From: Xenococcus sp. MO_188.B8
Lineage (GTDB): Bacteria > Cyanobacteriota > Cyanobacteriia > Cyanobacteriales > Xenococcaceae
Assembly (NCBI GenBank): GCA_030065615.1
Contig: JASJDR010000013.1
Coordinates: 1-64,000, forward strand
Length of the DNA stretch: 64,000 nt
Direction of reading: 5' to 3'
Shown here: in pieces, positions 54,700-63,468 of the stretch
Layout: every line of letters begins with the position of its first letter
How positions within the stretch are numbered: position 1 is the stretch's first letter
Notes under the pieces: generated by a model
What the model was told of the DNA's origin: nothing
What the model saw: only the letters and a program-made list of their open reading frames with translations
Database searches by the model: none
Made by a program: the position numbers and the translations under genes

Positions 54700-54991
54700 C
54701 TTTCTTAGCAGACTTTAATCAAAACATCGCTACTCAACCCTTGCCTGATTTACGGCGTTGCATATGTATTGTTTCATATTGCGGGCGTTGCTGAATCAAG
54801 CTATGAAAAGCAAATTTATCATATTATGTCATATGTTCTCAAAAAGCTAATAGCCAAGAGCCAAGAACCAAGAGCCATATTCGTATTACTATTTAATTCA
54901 TGTTTTAAATCAGCAACGCCATATTGCGTTAGGCGCGATCGCTGCTTTACTTGTCGGTCTAATTATCTGGTTGAGCTCAAAAGGAAAATAA
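54681..54991 (+). pseudogene. Fourth operon gene, small membrane protein, broken by a MITE
   Basis: An ATG at 54681, 19 bases inside the end of the previous gene, opens MDSREIAFLADFNQNIATQP LPDLRR. After removal of the MITE and one TSD copy, another frame continues AYVLFHIALGAIAALLVGLI then IWLSSKGK and stop. That tail resembles the membrane segment at the end of the preceding protein. Besides the insertion, a frame change between the two parts is needed, so the gene is dead by at least two events. Confidence 0.62.
54784..54920. mobile_element. MITE with 8-bp target duplication
   Basis: Ends GGCGTTGCTGAATCA and AAATCAGCAACGCC are inverted repeats of a type widespread in cyanobacterial IS elements and MITEs. 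The 137-base element is flanked by ATATTGCG on both sides (54776-54783 and 54921-54928). It has no transposase gene. Confidence 0.88.
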
Positions 54992-55323
54992 ACAACAGTC
55001 AACATCAAGATCTAGCAAAGAGTGTTAGTAAGTAATGCGATCGCTCTAATTAAAAAGTACCAGTGCGATCTTACGACCCAAAGGCGTTAAATACGCGATC
55101 ATCTTGGTCAGTAAGGATTGATAAATTAATAAATTAATCAAGCTTTAACCAGAGAAACTTTTTGCTATTTGAAAAATCTGGGCTGCTGAAACTTTTGCGA
55201 AACATGTAAGATTACAATTTGATTTGTTTAAATTTGTATTTCCGATGTCATTATACTAGGTATAACCCCGTATAATAAATCTAACTCTTTGCTTAGCCCA
55301 TAGCGGTTCAACTTAGTTATGAA
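54992..55323. other. Spacer before the kinase-AAA gene
   Basis: AT-rich with one HIP1-like site and no repeat of the dispersed families. It likely carries the promoter for the two-gene unit 55324-59553. Confidence 0.35.
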
Positions 55324-57432
55324 ATGAGAGAACGTCGACCTTCGTTATGCAAGTTTATTAAAAGCTTTATTAATACAATATTCAGAGGATTTTTCTCCAG
55401 CAACCCCCAAAACTTACCAAGAGAATCCCCAGAAAGGATTTATGGAGCTCCAGCGAATCTAAGACTACCGAATCAGAATGAGGAGCAGTCTAACATCCCA
55501 GAAACAGGAGCAGTCGGTCAGCAAAATAATACGAATAATACTCTTACCTGGCAGCCTGGTTACCAACTAAAGAGCGGTGAATTTATTATTGAAAGAGAAC
55601 TAGGTCGGGGGGGATTTGGGATTACTTATCTGGCTCAAGATAAAAATGGTAGTCGATTTGTGCTCAAAACTATTATTAACCAAGTTGAAGAACAAAGTAG
55701 GGAGAAATGGGCCGAGTTTTGGGAAAATTTAGCTAATGAAGCCGTTAAATTAGCTCAGTGTGGGGGGCGCAATCCTCATATCGTCAAATTATATAAAATC
55801 ATTAGAGAAAGAGAATTCCCTTGTATTGTTATGGAATATATTGAGGGTTTAACTTTAGACTCGATAGTAGAAGCAAGGGGCAAGTTAGAGCAAAAAGAAG
55901 CGATCGAATATATTACACAAATCGGGACTGCTTTAACAGAAATTCACCGCCAAGGATTACTTCATCGAGATGTAAAACCACTCAATATTATAGTACGTCA
56001 AGATGGTTCGGGAGCAGTCTTAATTGATTTTGGCATTGCGAGAAAGTTTGCCTCGGGAGTAACCAAAACCTATCTTCCGGCTGTCAGTCCAGGATTTGCC
56101 CCGATTGAGCAATATCGATGGCGTTCTATACAAGATACTTATACTGATGTTTATGGCTTAGCTGCTACCTTATATTTCGCCTTAACCGGACAAAAACCAG
56201 TAACAGCAGAGCGGAGGTTCAATGGAATTCCCTTAACGCCACCTAACCAGATTAATAGCAAGATTAGCCAGCGAGTAAATTGGGCAATCATGCAGGGGAT
56301 GCAATTAAAGGGCAGAGAAAGACCTCGTTCCATAGAAGCTTTTTTGGGGGAACTGCTTGGGGACTCAGGGAAAGTTGCTACGGTAATCTTGAATGATCGA
56401 TCATCAAGTAATCACAGTCGTGCTCTAGAATATCCTGAGGGGCCAGTCGGAATTGATTCTTCTTTTTATATTGAGCGTCCTGAAGTCGATCCTCTTTGTT
56501 ACCAAGCAATTCTTAAACCGGGAGCCTTAATTCGGATTAAAGCACCGAAGTTAATGGGGAAAACTTCTTTGATCAATAGAATACTCAATGTAGCTGATCG
56601 AGAGCTTGATTGTCGGACTGTACAGTTAAATCTCTTGGAAACTAATGAAGAGGTATTGAGCAGTCTCAAAAATTTTTTACAATGGTTTTGCGCCAGCACA
56701 GCTCGGGCACTGAAATTGCCTCATCAGCTTAATGAACTTTGGGATGATGATTTTCTCACTTCTACTTCTAATTGCACTAATTATTTTGAGGATTATTTAT
56801 TAACGCAAATCGATTGTCCCTTAGTCTTAAGTTTAGATGAAGTAGATCGGATTTTTCCCTATGAGAAAATTGCGCCTGATTTTTTTGCTCTGCTGCGATT
56901 TTGGCATGAAAAAGGAAAAAATCACGCGGTTTGGCAACAGCTGCGGTTGGTTGTGGCTCATTCAACGGAAGTTTATCTGAAGCTAAAAACTACCCAATCT
57001 CCCTTTAATGTAGGAATACCTGTGGAATTACCTGAGTTGACACCAGGACAAGTCCAGGAGTTAGCTAGTCGCCATCAATTAGTTTGGGATGATACCCAGG
57101 TCAGAGCCTTAATGAAACTGGTGGGAGGACATCCCCATTTGCTGCGACGGGCAATGTATAGTATTGCCCGTGAGAAGGTAACTTTGGAGGATTTATTATC
57201 CAATACTGCTACTAGTGAAGGGATCTATAAAGATCATCTACGCCGATTTGACTGGAGTTTGAAGCAAGATCCCCATTTAGCCAGCGTGTTTAAAAAAGTG
57301 GTGACTACGGAGTCCGGCTTGGAATTAGATTCTTCCCAGCAACTAAGGTTAGCTCGTATGGGTTTAATTAAGGTTATAGGAAATTTAGCTGTACCCAGAT
57401 GTAATTTGTATCGTCAGTATTTTAGTCATTAG
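55324..57432 (+). CDS. Ser/Thr protein kinase fused to an AAA-like (AAA_35) ATPase domain
   Basis: 702 residues. A Ser/Thr kinase spans about 84-345: Gly loop LGRGGFGITYLAQD, Lys in FVLKTI, catalytic Asp216 (LLHRDVKPLNI) and DFG Asp235 (LIDFGIA). The second half (about 365-700) is an AAA-like domain with Walker A Lys413 (LMGKTSLINRIL), Walker B LVLSLDEVDRIF and a winged-helix-like end (LKQDPHLASVFKKVVTTE). No membrane segment. Such kinase-ATPase fusions are cyanobacterial signalling proteins. It lies 18 bases before a second AAA_35 protein. Confidence 0.85.
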   Translation: MRERRPSLCKFIKSFINTIFRGFFSSNPQNLPRESPERIYGAPANLRLPNQNEEQSNIPETGAVGQQNNTNNTLTWQPGYQLKSGEFIIERELGRGGFGITYLAQDKNGSRFVLKTIINQVEEQSREKWAEFWENLANEAVKLAQCGGRNPHIVKLYKIIREREFPCIVMEYIEGLTLDSIVEARGKLEQKEAIEYITQIGTALTEIHRQGLLHRDVKPLNIIVRQDGSGAVLIDFGIARKFASGVTKTYLPAVSPGFAPIEQYRWRSIQDTYTDVYGLAATLYFALTGQKPVTAERRFNGIPLTPPNQINSKISQRVNWAIMQGMQLKGRERPRSIEAFLGELLGDSGKVATVILNDRSSSNHSRALEYPEGPVGIDSSFYIERPEVDPLCYQAILKPGALIRIKAPKLMGKTSLINRILNVADRELDCRTVQLNLLETNEEVLSSLKNFLQWFCASTARALKLPHQLNELWDDDFLTSTSNCTNYFEDYLLTQIDCPLVLSLDEVDRIFPYEKIAPDFFALLRFWHEKGKNHAVWQQLRLVVAHSTEVYLKLKTTQSPFNVGIPVELPELTPGQVQELASRHQLVWDDTQVRALMKLVGGHPHLLRRAMYSIAREKVTLEDLLSNTATSEGIYKDHLRRFDWSLKQDPHLASVFKKVVTTESGLELDSSQQLRLARMGLIKVIGNLAVPRCNLYRQYFSH

Positions 57433-57450
57433 TCTCCAGTTTTTCTGTCC

Positions 57451-59553
57451 ATGAACCAACAACCATCAACCAGGTACGAATATCAATTAGGTGGTAGTTT
57501 ACCCGCTGATTCCTGTCTTTATGTCCAGCGACAGGCAGATGAGCAACTCTACAAAGCCTTAAAAGCCGGGGAATTTTGCTATGTGCTTAACTGTCGGCAG
57601 ATGGGTAAGTCTAGCTTGCGAGTTCGTACCATGCGTCGACTACAGAAAGATGGTCTTGCCTGTGCTGATATAGATATCACCGAAATTGGTTGTGGATCTG
57701 TGACCCCAAAGCAGTGGTATGCAGGGATTATCAACAGTTTGGCTAGAGGTTTTGGGTTAAGAGCAGAGTTTGAACTACGAACTTGGTTGAAAAAACAGAC
57801 ACATCTTTCCTCAATTCAGCAGTTGACCGAGTTTGTTGAGTCGGTGTTGTTAGTTCAAGTTAAGCAAAATCTGGTAATCTTTATCGATGAAATAGATAGT
57901 GTTCTCGGTCTGGACTTCTCTCTGGATGACTTCTTTGCTTGGATTAGGGCTTGTTACAATAAGCGAGTAGATGAAATTGAATATAATCGTCTCACTTTTT
58001 GTTTATTGGGGGTGGCTACTCCTGGAGATTTGATTCAGGATAAAAGACGAACTCCTTTTAATATTGGTAAAGCTATTGAACTGAATGGTTTTCGACTCGG
58101 CGAAGCACAACCTTTAGTTCTCGGTTTAAAAGATCATGTAGCTAAACCTCAGGAAGTTCTCCAGCAGATCTTATCCTGGACTGGGGGTCAACCTTTTCTG
58201 ACCCAAAAACTTTGTCGGCTAGTAGTGGGGGAGTGGGAATCTCCCCTCACCCCCCTCAATCTCAATAAGAAAGAGACTTCAGTTGCACAGGTCGTCCAGA
58301 AGAGAATCATTGAAAATTGGGAAACCCAGGATGAACCGGAACATTTAAAGACAATACGCGATCGCATACTGAGAAATGAGCAACGGGCTGGTAAGCTGTT
58401 GGGACTATATCAGCAGATCTTGAATCAGGGGAGTATCGTCGCTGATGGTAGTGAGGAACAGACAGAATTAAGGCTTTCGGGGTTGGTTGTTAAAAAAGAT
58501 GGATGTTTAAAGGTTAGTAACCGAATTTATCAGGCTGTTTTCCAGAGAGCTTGGTTGAAGAAGGCTTTTGCGAAGCTACGTCCTTATTCGGAAGCTTTTA
58601 CTGCTTGGGTTGATTCTGGATGTTCAGATGAATCTCGTTTGTTACGGGGGGAAGCCTTAAAAGATGCTCAGGATTGGGCGAGAGGTAAAAGTTTGAGTGG
58701 TTTCGATTATCAGTTTTTGGCCGCGGGACAAGAATTGGATATGCGAGAAGTTCAACTTGCTTTGGCTGCTGAGAAAGAGTCTGCTGAGATATTAGCCAAG
58801 GCGAATGAGACTTTAATTAAGGCTCAAGAAAAAGCCAAGCGGATGAGACGTAGATCGCTGGTTTTTTCATCTGTTGTAATAAGTCTTGCTGTAGGAATTT
58901 CTCTTGTCATTCCGATTATTTGGGGAGCGATAATAGCTTATAGACATTATAATCGAGGACTACAACTAACTGATGCAGGAGACTATAGAACAGCCATAGC
59001 TGAATACAATAAAGCAATTTCAATTAGGCCAGATCTTGCGCCCGCTTTGACTAATCGAGGATATGCTCAGGGCAAATTAGGCAGACATCCAGATAAGTAT
59101 TATTCCTGCGCCCAAGCGACTTATGTTGCTCCAAATTTTGCCGAAGCTTGGAATTGTAAAGGATTAGCCCTCTTTGATCTTCAGAGATACGAACTTGCAT
59201 TAAAGGATTATGATCGAGCGATCGCTGTTTCTAAAGAACAGGGTGATGAGCAAGAATCCTATCGAGCTTGGTATAACAAAGGTGAAGCTCTAATTAAATT
59301 AGGGCGATATGAAGAAGCAATTGCTGAAACCCAAAAAGTGCTTGCTATTAAGCCAGGCTATTTTTTTGCTTGGACCCAAATATGTAGTGCCCTATTCGAG
59401 TTGCAGCGATATCATGATGCGAAAAGAAACTGTCAACAGTCGAAGGCTATTAAACCAGACTATTGGCTGACGATTAAACTATTGGCGGAAATTCAACAGA
59501 AAATTGAGCCCAAAAAGGAAGCCCAAAAGCTCAAAAAGCTCAATCCTAACTAA
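57451..59553 (+). CDS. AAA-like (AAA_35) ATPase with membrane helix and TPR domain
   Basis: 700 residues. AAA-like domain at about 10-350: Walker A CRQMGKSSLRVRT, Walker B LVIFIDEIDSVL, then a segment on peptidase/winged-helix level (LSGLVVKKDGCLKVSNRIYQ). A helical region and one transmembrane helix follow (about 470-492, VVISLAVGISLVIPIIWGAI), then about four TPR units to the end. The topology would leave the ATPase in the cytosol and the TPRs across the membrane. The same ATPase type in the upstream gene and the small 18-base gap suggest they act together. Confidence 0.85.
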   Translation: MNQQPSTRYEYQLGGSLPADSCLYVQRQADEQLYKALKAGEFCYVLNCRQMGKSSLRVRTMRRLQKDGLACADIDITEIGCGSVTPKQWYAGIINSLARGFGLRAEFELRTWLKKQTHLSSIQQLTEFVESVLLVQVKQNLVIFIDEIDSVLGLDFSLDDFFAWIRACYNKRVDEIEYNRLTFCLLGVATPGDLIQDKRRTPFNIGKAIELNGFRLGEAQPLVLGLKDHVAKPQEVLQQILSWTGGQPFLTQKLCRLVVGEWESPLTPLNLNKKETSVAQVVQKRIIENWETQDEPEHLKTIRDRILRNEQRAGKLLGLYQQILNQGSIVADGSEEQTELRLSGLVVKKDGCLKVSNRIYQAVFQRAWLKKAFAKLRPYSEAFTAWVDSGCSDESRLLRGEALKDAQDWARGKSLSGFDYQFLAAGQELDMREVQLALAAEKESAEILAKANETLIKAQEKAKRMRRRSLVFSSVVISLAVGISLVIPIIWGAIIAYRHYNRGLQLTDAGDYRTAIAEYNKAISIRPDLAPALTNRGYAQGKLGRHPDKYYSCAQATYVAPNFAEAWNCKGLALFDLQRYELALKDYDRAIAVSKEQGDEQESYRAWYNKGEALIKLGRYEEAIAETQKVLAIKPGYFFAWTQICSALFELQRYHDAKRNCQQSKAIKPDYWLTIKLLAEIQQKIEPKKEAQKLKKLNPN

Positions 59554-59818
59554 TAAATTTTGAGCTGATTTACCAACCGATTAACTCTAAAAAAACGAAA
59601 ATCAACTATCCATTTTGTAAAAGCGATCGCCCTAACCGAAAAGCCCAAGTGCGTGTTTAGTTTTGTCCGTCAAACTCGCGCGACGCGAAGCTAGTCCTTT
59701 AGGGCGTTCCTTAGCGGAGACCCTTCGGGTAGAGCTGCGCAAGCGTCAAAAATTTTGAACTTTGAATTTTGAATTTTGAATTCAAAAAATGGTCAGGAGC
59801 CCCAACAGAGTTCGCTCG
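59554..59818. other. Repeat-bearing intergenic region
   Basis: Contains a variant of the hairpin repeat (59681-59749: ACTCGCGCG, GCGTTCCTTAGCGGAGACCC, TTCGGGTAGAGCTGCGCAAG) and four heptamers (TTTTGAA, CTTTGAA, TTTTGAA, TTTTGAA; 59753-59780). It is the region between two convergent genes. Confidence 0.7.
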
Positions 59819-60904
59819 TCAATTATTGCCAAACCCTTTACTACGGTTAGTGGTAGGAAGAGTAAAACAATTTTCAATTTGTTGTCGTAATTTTTCCCGA
59901 TCAAGGTTTTGACCAATTAAAACTAATTGGTTTTTCTTCTCACCATTCCATTCTTCATCTTCGATACTAAATCTCTTGCCACTTAAATGGAAAATATGGC
60001 GTTTAGGACTTTCATTAAACCAAAGAATCCCTTTAGCACGAAAGACATTTTCCGGCAGTTGATTATCAAGAAAATATTGAAACTTTCTAATATTTAAAGG
60101 CTTATTACTTTGAATCGAAATAGAGGTAAAACCATCGTTTTCTAAATGATTGGAATGGTGGTCATGATGTTCATGATCGTGATCGTGGTGGTCGTGATGA
60201 TCATGGTCATGATCGTGACTGTGCTCATGTTCAGATGAAGTATCACCAAAATACTTATCAGACTCGAATAGACCAACACTCAATATTAGAGGTAAAGCAA
60301 CTTGGGACTTTTGAGTACGCAGAATTCTGGCATCATTCTTAAAATCTCGAACTCTAATTTCTAAAGCATCAACATCTGCTTCATCTACCAAGTCAGTTTT
60401 GTTAAGAATAATCACATCCCCATACTGAATTTGACTATGAGCAGCTTGGGAATTAAACAAATCCAGACTATAGTTAGCACAATCTACCATAGTGACAATA
60501 GAGTCAAGACGGGTCATATCTCGTAACTCTGTACCCAAGAAAGTCAAAGCAATAGGAAGAGGATCGGCAATTCCCGTAGTTTCTACCACTAAATAATCAA
60601 TTTTATCTTCCCGCTCAAGTATGCTATAAACTGCTTTTACTAAGTCCTCGTTAATGGTGCAGCAAACACAACCATTGTTGAGCTCTACCATATTGTCATC
60701 AGTGGAGACAATCAATTCATTATCAATCCCAATTTCGCCAAACTCATTTACCAGGACAGCCGTTTTGAGACCTTCTTGGTTAGTTAAAATATGGTTGAGG
60801 AGTGTTGTTTTTCCGCTACCTAAGAAACCTGTAATGATAGTAACGGGTAAACCTTTTTTTTGTACATCCATAGTGATGGTAGTTTGAGTATCAACTTTTG
60901 CCAT
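59819..60904 (-). CDS. CobW/COG0523-type metal chaperone GTPase
   Basis: 361 residues of the G3E family. Walker A is TGFLGSGKTTLLNHIL (about 25-40), the metal motif GCVCC is Cys79/Cys81/Cys82, NKTDLVDEADV is the guanine-specificity motif, and a CobW C-terminal domain ends the protein. A long His/Asp-rich stretch (about 223-255, repeats of HDHDH) can bind Zn2+ or Co2+. No CobN partner or clear Zur box is seen nearby, so zinc or cobalt remains open. Confidence 0.87.
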   Translation of the reverse strand: MAKVDTQTTITMDVQKKGLPVTIITGFLGSGKTTLLNHILTNQEGLKTAVLVNEFGEIGIDNELIVSTDDNMVELNNGCVCCTINEDLVKAVYSILEREDKIDYLVVETTGIADPLPIALTFLGTELRDMTRLDSIVTMVDCANYSLDLFNSQAAHSQIQYGDVIILNKTDLVDEADVDALEIRVRDFKNDARILRTQKSQVALPLILSVGLFESDKYFGDTSSEHEHSHDHDHDHHDHHDHDHEHHDHHSNHLENDGFTSISIQSNKPLNIRKFQYFLDNQLPENVFRAKGILWFNESPKRHIFHLSGKRFSIEDEEWNGEKKNQLVLIGQNLDREKLRQQIENCFTLPTTNRSKGFGNN

Positions 60905-61249
60905 AGTGATTGCTTGTAATAGAAATTTTCAAAAACAGCAAATTTGCAGCTTGGTTTGTCATAACCTGCATTGTCCAGATTCTTTACTATTATGACGTAT
61001 TGGCAACATAAACCGTGTCTAGTTTGAAACCTATAGTTTTGAATATAGTAACACTACCAGAGGACGCAACAAAATAACTATCCGTAGTGCCAGACATGAT
61101 AGAATTATGTCAATAAAATCATTACATTCATATCATTAAATCTATTATCCAGACATAAACAACCATAGTTATTCGTAGATTAACTAGAGTGGAACTAATT
61201 TTTTACAGCAAAAACAATCTTTAAATTAAGCGGTGAGAGTTGGAATATC
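60905..61249. other. Intergenic region between divergent genes
   Basis: AT-rich, holds the promoters of the GTPase and the kinase genes. No inverted repeat matching a Zur box was recognised and no dispersed repeat of the families above. Confidence 0.35.
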
Positions 61250-62695
61250 ATGTCAGATTCAAATTATCTAATTAATCAAGAACAAATCCCTGGTGGAACA
61301 GTTATTAATAATCGCTACTTGATTAAAAAGGTTCTAGGACAAGGAGGTTTAGGTCGGACTTATCTGGCTTTCGACACCCATCGTTTCAATGAACCTTGCG
61401 TTCTCAAAGAATTTGCCCCTCTAGGTTCGGGGTTATATGATCTAGAAAAATCGAGAGATTTATTTAAAAGGGAAGCAAAAATACTTCATCATATTACTCA
61501 TCCTCAAATACCCAAATTCTTAGCCTGTTTTGAAGGAAAAGGACGATTATTCTTGGTTCAAGAATATGTTAAAGGGAAAACCTACTCTGCTTTACTTCAG
61601 GAACGTCAACGCAACCAAATGGTATTTAGCGAAATAGAAGTTGTTAAATGGTTGATAAGTTTATTGCCAATTTTAGAATATATTCATGATTTAGGGATTA
61701 TTCATCGTGATATTTCTCCTGATAATATTATGCAACCTGATGGCCAAGAACTCCCTGTATTAATAGATTTTGGCGTGGGGAAACTAACTAATACAACTTC
61801 CCCAGAATATGCTCAAGGAAGTTTTCCAGGTCATTCCTATGTGGGAAAAATGTCCTTTGTCGGGAAAATTGGTTATGCACCTCGGGAACAAATTAGTATG
61901 GGTCGTTGTTCTCCTAGTAGTGATATCTATGCTTTAGGAGTCACTGCTTTAGTGATGCTGACAGGAAAAGAACCTACTGCTTTACTAGATCAATACTCTT
62001 TAGAGTGGCAATGGCATAAATTTGTCGATGTCAGTCCCAAATTAAGCAAAATACTCAATAAAATGATTGAGGAAAGACCATTACAACGATATCAATCCGC
62101 ACAAGAAACTCTACTAAATATTCAAGAAAGCTATCCTGTCTCTCAATACCCTTCTGTAGCAATAGCTGCTCCCCATCAAACTTCACAGGTACAAACCGCT
62201 TCTGAGGATGATGATGAGGATGAGACCGTGATTGTCCCTCATTCGGTGCATCGTTCATCGCCTTCTGCAGTAGAGCCAGTAAATCCTCAACCTCGAAGAT
62301 CATCGAATGCTAATAATTCTGCTGCCAGAGAAGTTGATCATAGAGAGGAAACAATACAAGAGACCATGATTGTCAGTAATGATTATCGTGCAAGGAAGCC
62401 TCAAAGTTCTTCTAGCTCACAGAATCAAAAATCACGCCAAAATCCTAATTCACGCTCACATTATGCTCCCCAATCCCATAACTCATTTTCTGTAAATAGG
62501 ATCGATCCTGATTTTGTCAGACGTTGTGAACAAGAATTAGCCTATTGTATTGGACCGATGGCTAGCTTGATTATCGAGGAGATTTTAGAAGAAGAAAGAC
62601 CATCATCTCATAATGCCTTAATGGAAGCCATAGCACTACAAATTCCTGATATCAAAAAAGCGATGGAATTTCGTCAACGACTTATGAAAAATTAA
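61250..62695 (+). CDS. Soluble Ser/Thr protein kinase
   Basis: 481 residues. The kinase domain spans about 20-290: VLGQGGLGRTYLAFD, Lys in CVLKEFAPLG, catalytic Asp154 (IIHRDISPDNIM) and LIDFGVGKL. A disordered Ser/Asn/Gln-rich linker (about 300-405) precedes a helical C-terminal domain (FVRRCEQELAYCIGPMASLI), which is conserved in several cyanobacterial kinases. No membrane helix. Its substrate is unknown. Confidence 0.87.
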   Translation: MSDSNYLINQEQIPGGTVINNRYLIKKVLGQGGLGRTYLAFDTHRFNEPCVLKEFAPLGSGLYDLEKSRDLFKREAKILHHITHPQIPKFLACFEGKGRLFLVQEYVKGKTYSALLQERQRNQMVFSEIEVVKWLISLLPILEYIHDLGIIHRDISPDNIMQPDGQELPVLIDFGVGKLTNTTSPEYAQGSFPGHSYVGKMSFVGKIGYAPREQISMGRCSPSSDIYALGVTALVMLTGKEPTALLDQYSLEWQWHKFVDVSPKLSKILNKMIEERPLQRYQSAQETLLNIQESYPVSQYPSVAIAAPHQTSQVQTASEDDDEDETVIVPHSVHRSSPSAVEPVNPQPRRSSNANNSAAREVDHREETIQETMIVSNDYRARKPQSSSSSQNQKSRQNPNSRSHYAPQSHNSFSVNRIDPDFVRRCEQELAYCIGPMASLIIEEILEEERPSSHNALMEAIALQIPDIKKAMEFRQRLMKN

Positions 62696-62744
62696 TAATT
62701 GCCAATACTATCCATTTTAAACTGGTCGTCAATCCATTAGGACT

Positions 62745-63302
62745 TTAACTAAATTTCTGCCTGATAAAATTAATCAACTGATTCATTTGCTTTCTCATTT
62801 GTTCCATATCTTTTTCCATTTTCTCAACTTGAGACTTGAGAGATTCAATCTCAGCTGTCATCACAGATGCATCAACAACATGAGAACTCGATGAATCGCC
62901 CCCCACTTGAGTTAAATGAGACTGTTTCTTCGATTTTACCATCGCCTCACGAATAGCATCTACTAATTGCTTTCCGTCAAAGGGTTTTTCTACAAAAGCA
63001 AAATACTCAAAAGGTTCGGGGAGTTTATCTGTAACTTCCTCTTTGCGTCCTGACATTAAAACTAGAGGAATATTTCTGAGTCTTTTTTCCTTTTGGATTG
63101 CTTGGTAAACTTCCCAACCACTCATTTTAGGAAGTAGAAAATCTAACATGATTAGATTAGGGTTTTCAGTTCTAATCAAGTTAAATCCTTCCAAACCATC
63201 TTTGGCTTCAATGATTTCAAAGTTACCCTCTGGTAACATATCCTTGACTCGCATTCTAATAACTTTGCTATCGTCAATAACCAAAATTTTCTGATTGGAC
63301 AC
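62745..63302 (-). CDS. Response regulator with C-terminal coiled coil
   Basis: 185 residues. Receiver domain at 1-120: Asp10/Asp11 (VIDDSKV), phosphoacceptor Asp54 (IMLDFLLPKMSG), Lys106 (VEKPF). After a Ser-rich linker comes a coiled coil (about 148-180, EIESLKSQVEKMEKDMEQMR) and no DNA-binding domain. Output is probably through oligomerisation or partner binding. Confidence 0.86.
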   Translation of the reverse strand: MSNQKILVIDDSKVIRMRVKDMLPEGNFEIIEAKDGLEGFNLIRTENPNLIMLDFLLPKMSGWEVYQAIQKEKRLRNIPLVLMSGRKEEVTDKLPEPFEYFAFVEKPFDGKQLVDAIREAMVKSKKQSHLTQVGGDSSSSHVVDASVMTAEIESLKSQVEKMEKDMEQMRKQMNQLINFIRQKFS

Positions 63303-63468
63303 AGTTAACTCCTTAGTGACTACTCTCTCTTCCTAACTATAGAGATTTACTTAGTTTATTTAGCAATATTATGGCGCGTTCATTTTTTAGAATTCCCGTT
63401 AACACTGTCAAAATCACTATAACTACCATTAATATTTTTAATATTGCCATCTTCTCTTCTCAATAATT

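Noticed and set aside
54769-55035. 88-codon frame on the plus strand
   Set aside because: It runs across the MITE and reads the broken fourth gene in a wrong frame.
60905-61249. Zur box before the CobW-type GTPase
   Set aside because: No TGATAAT-type inverted repeat was found in the spacer.
63372-63467. 31-codon frame upstream of lipA
   Set aside because: It lacks a ribosome site and a recognisable pattern, and probably is only leader sequence.
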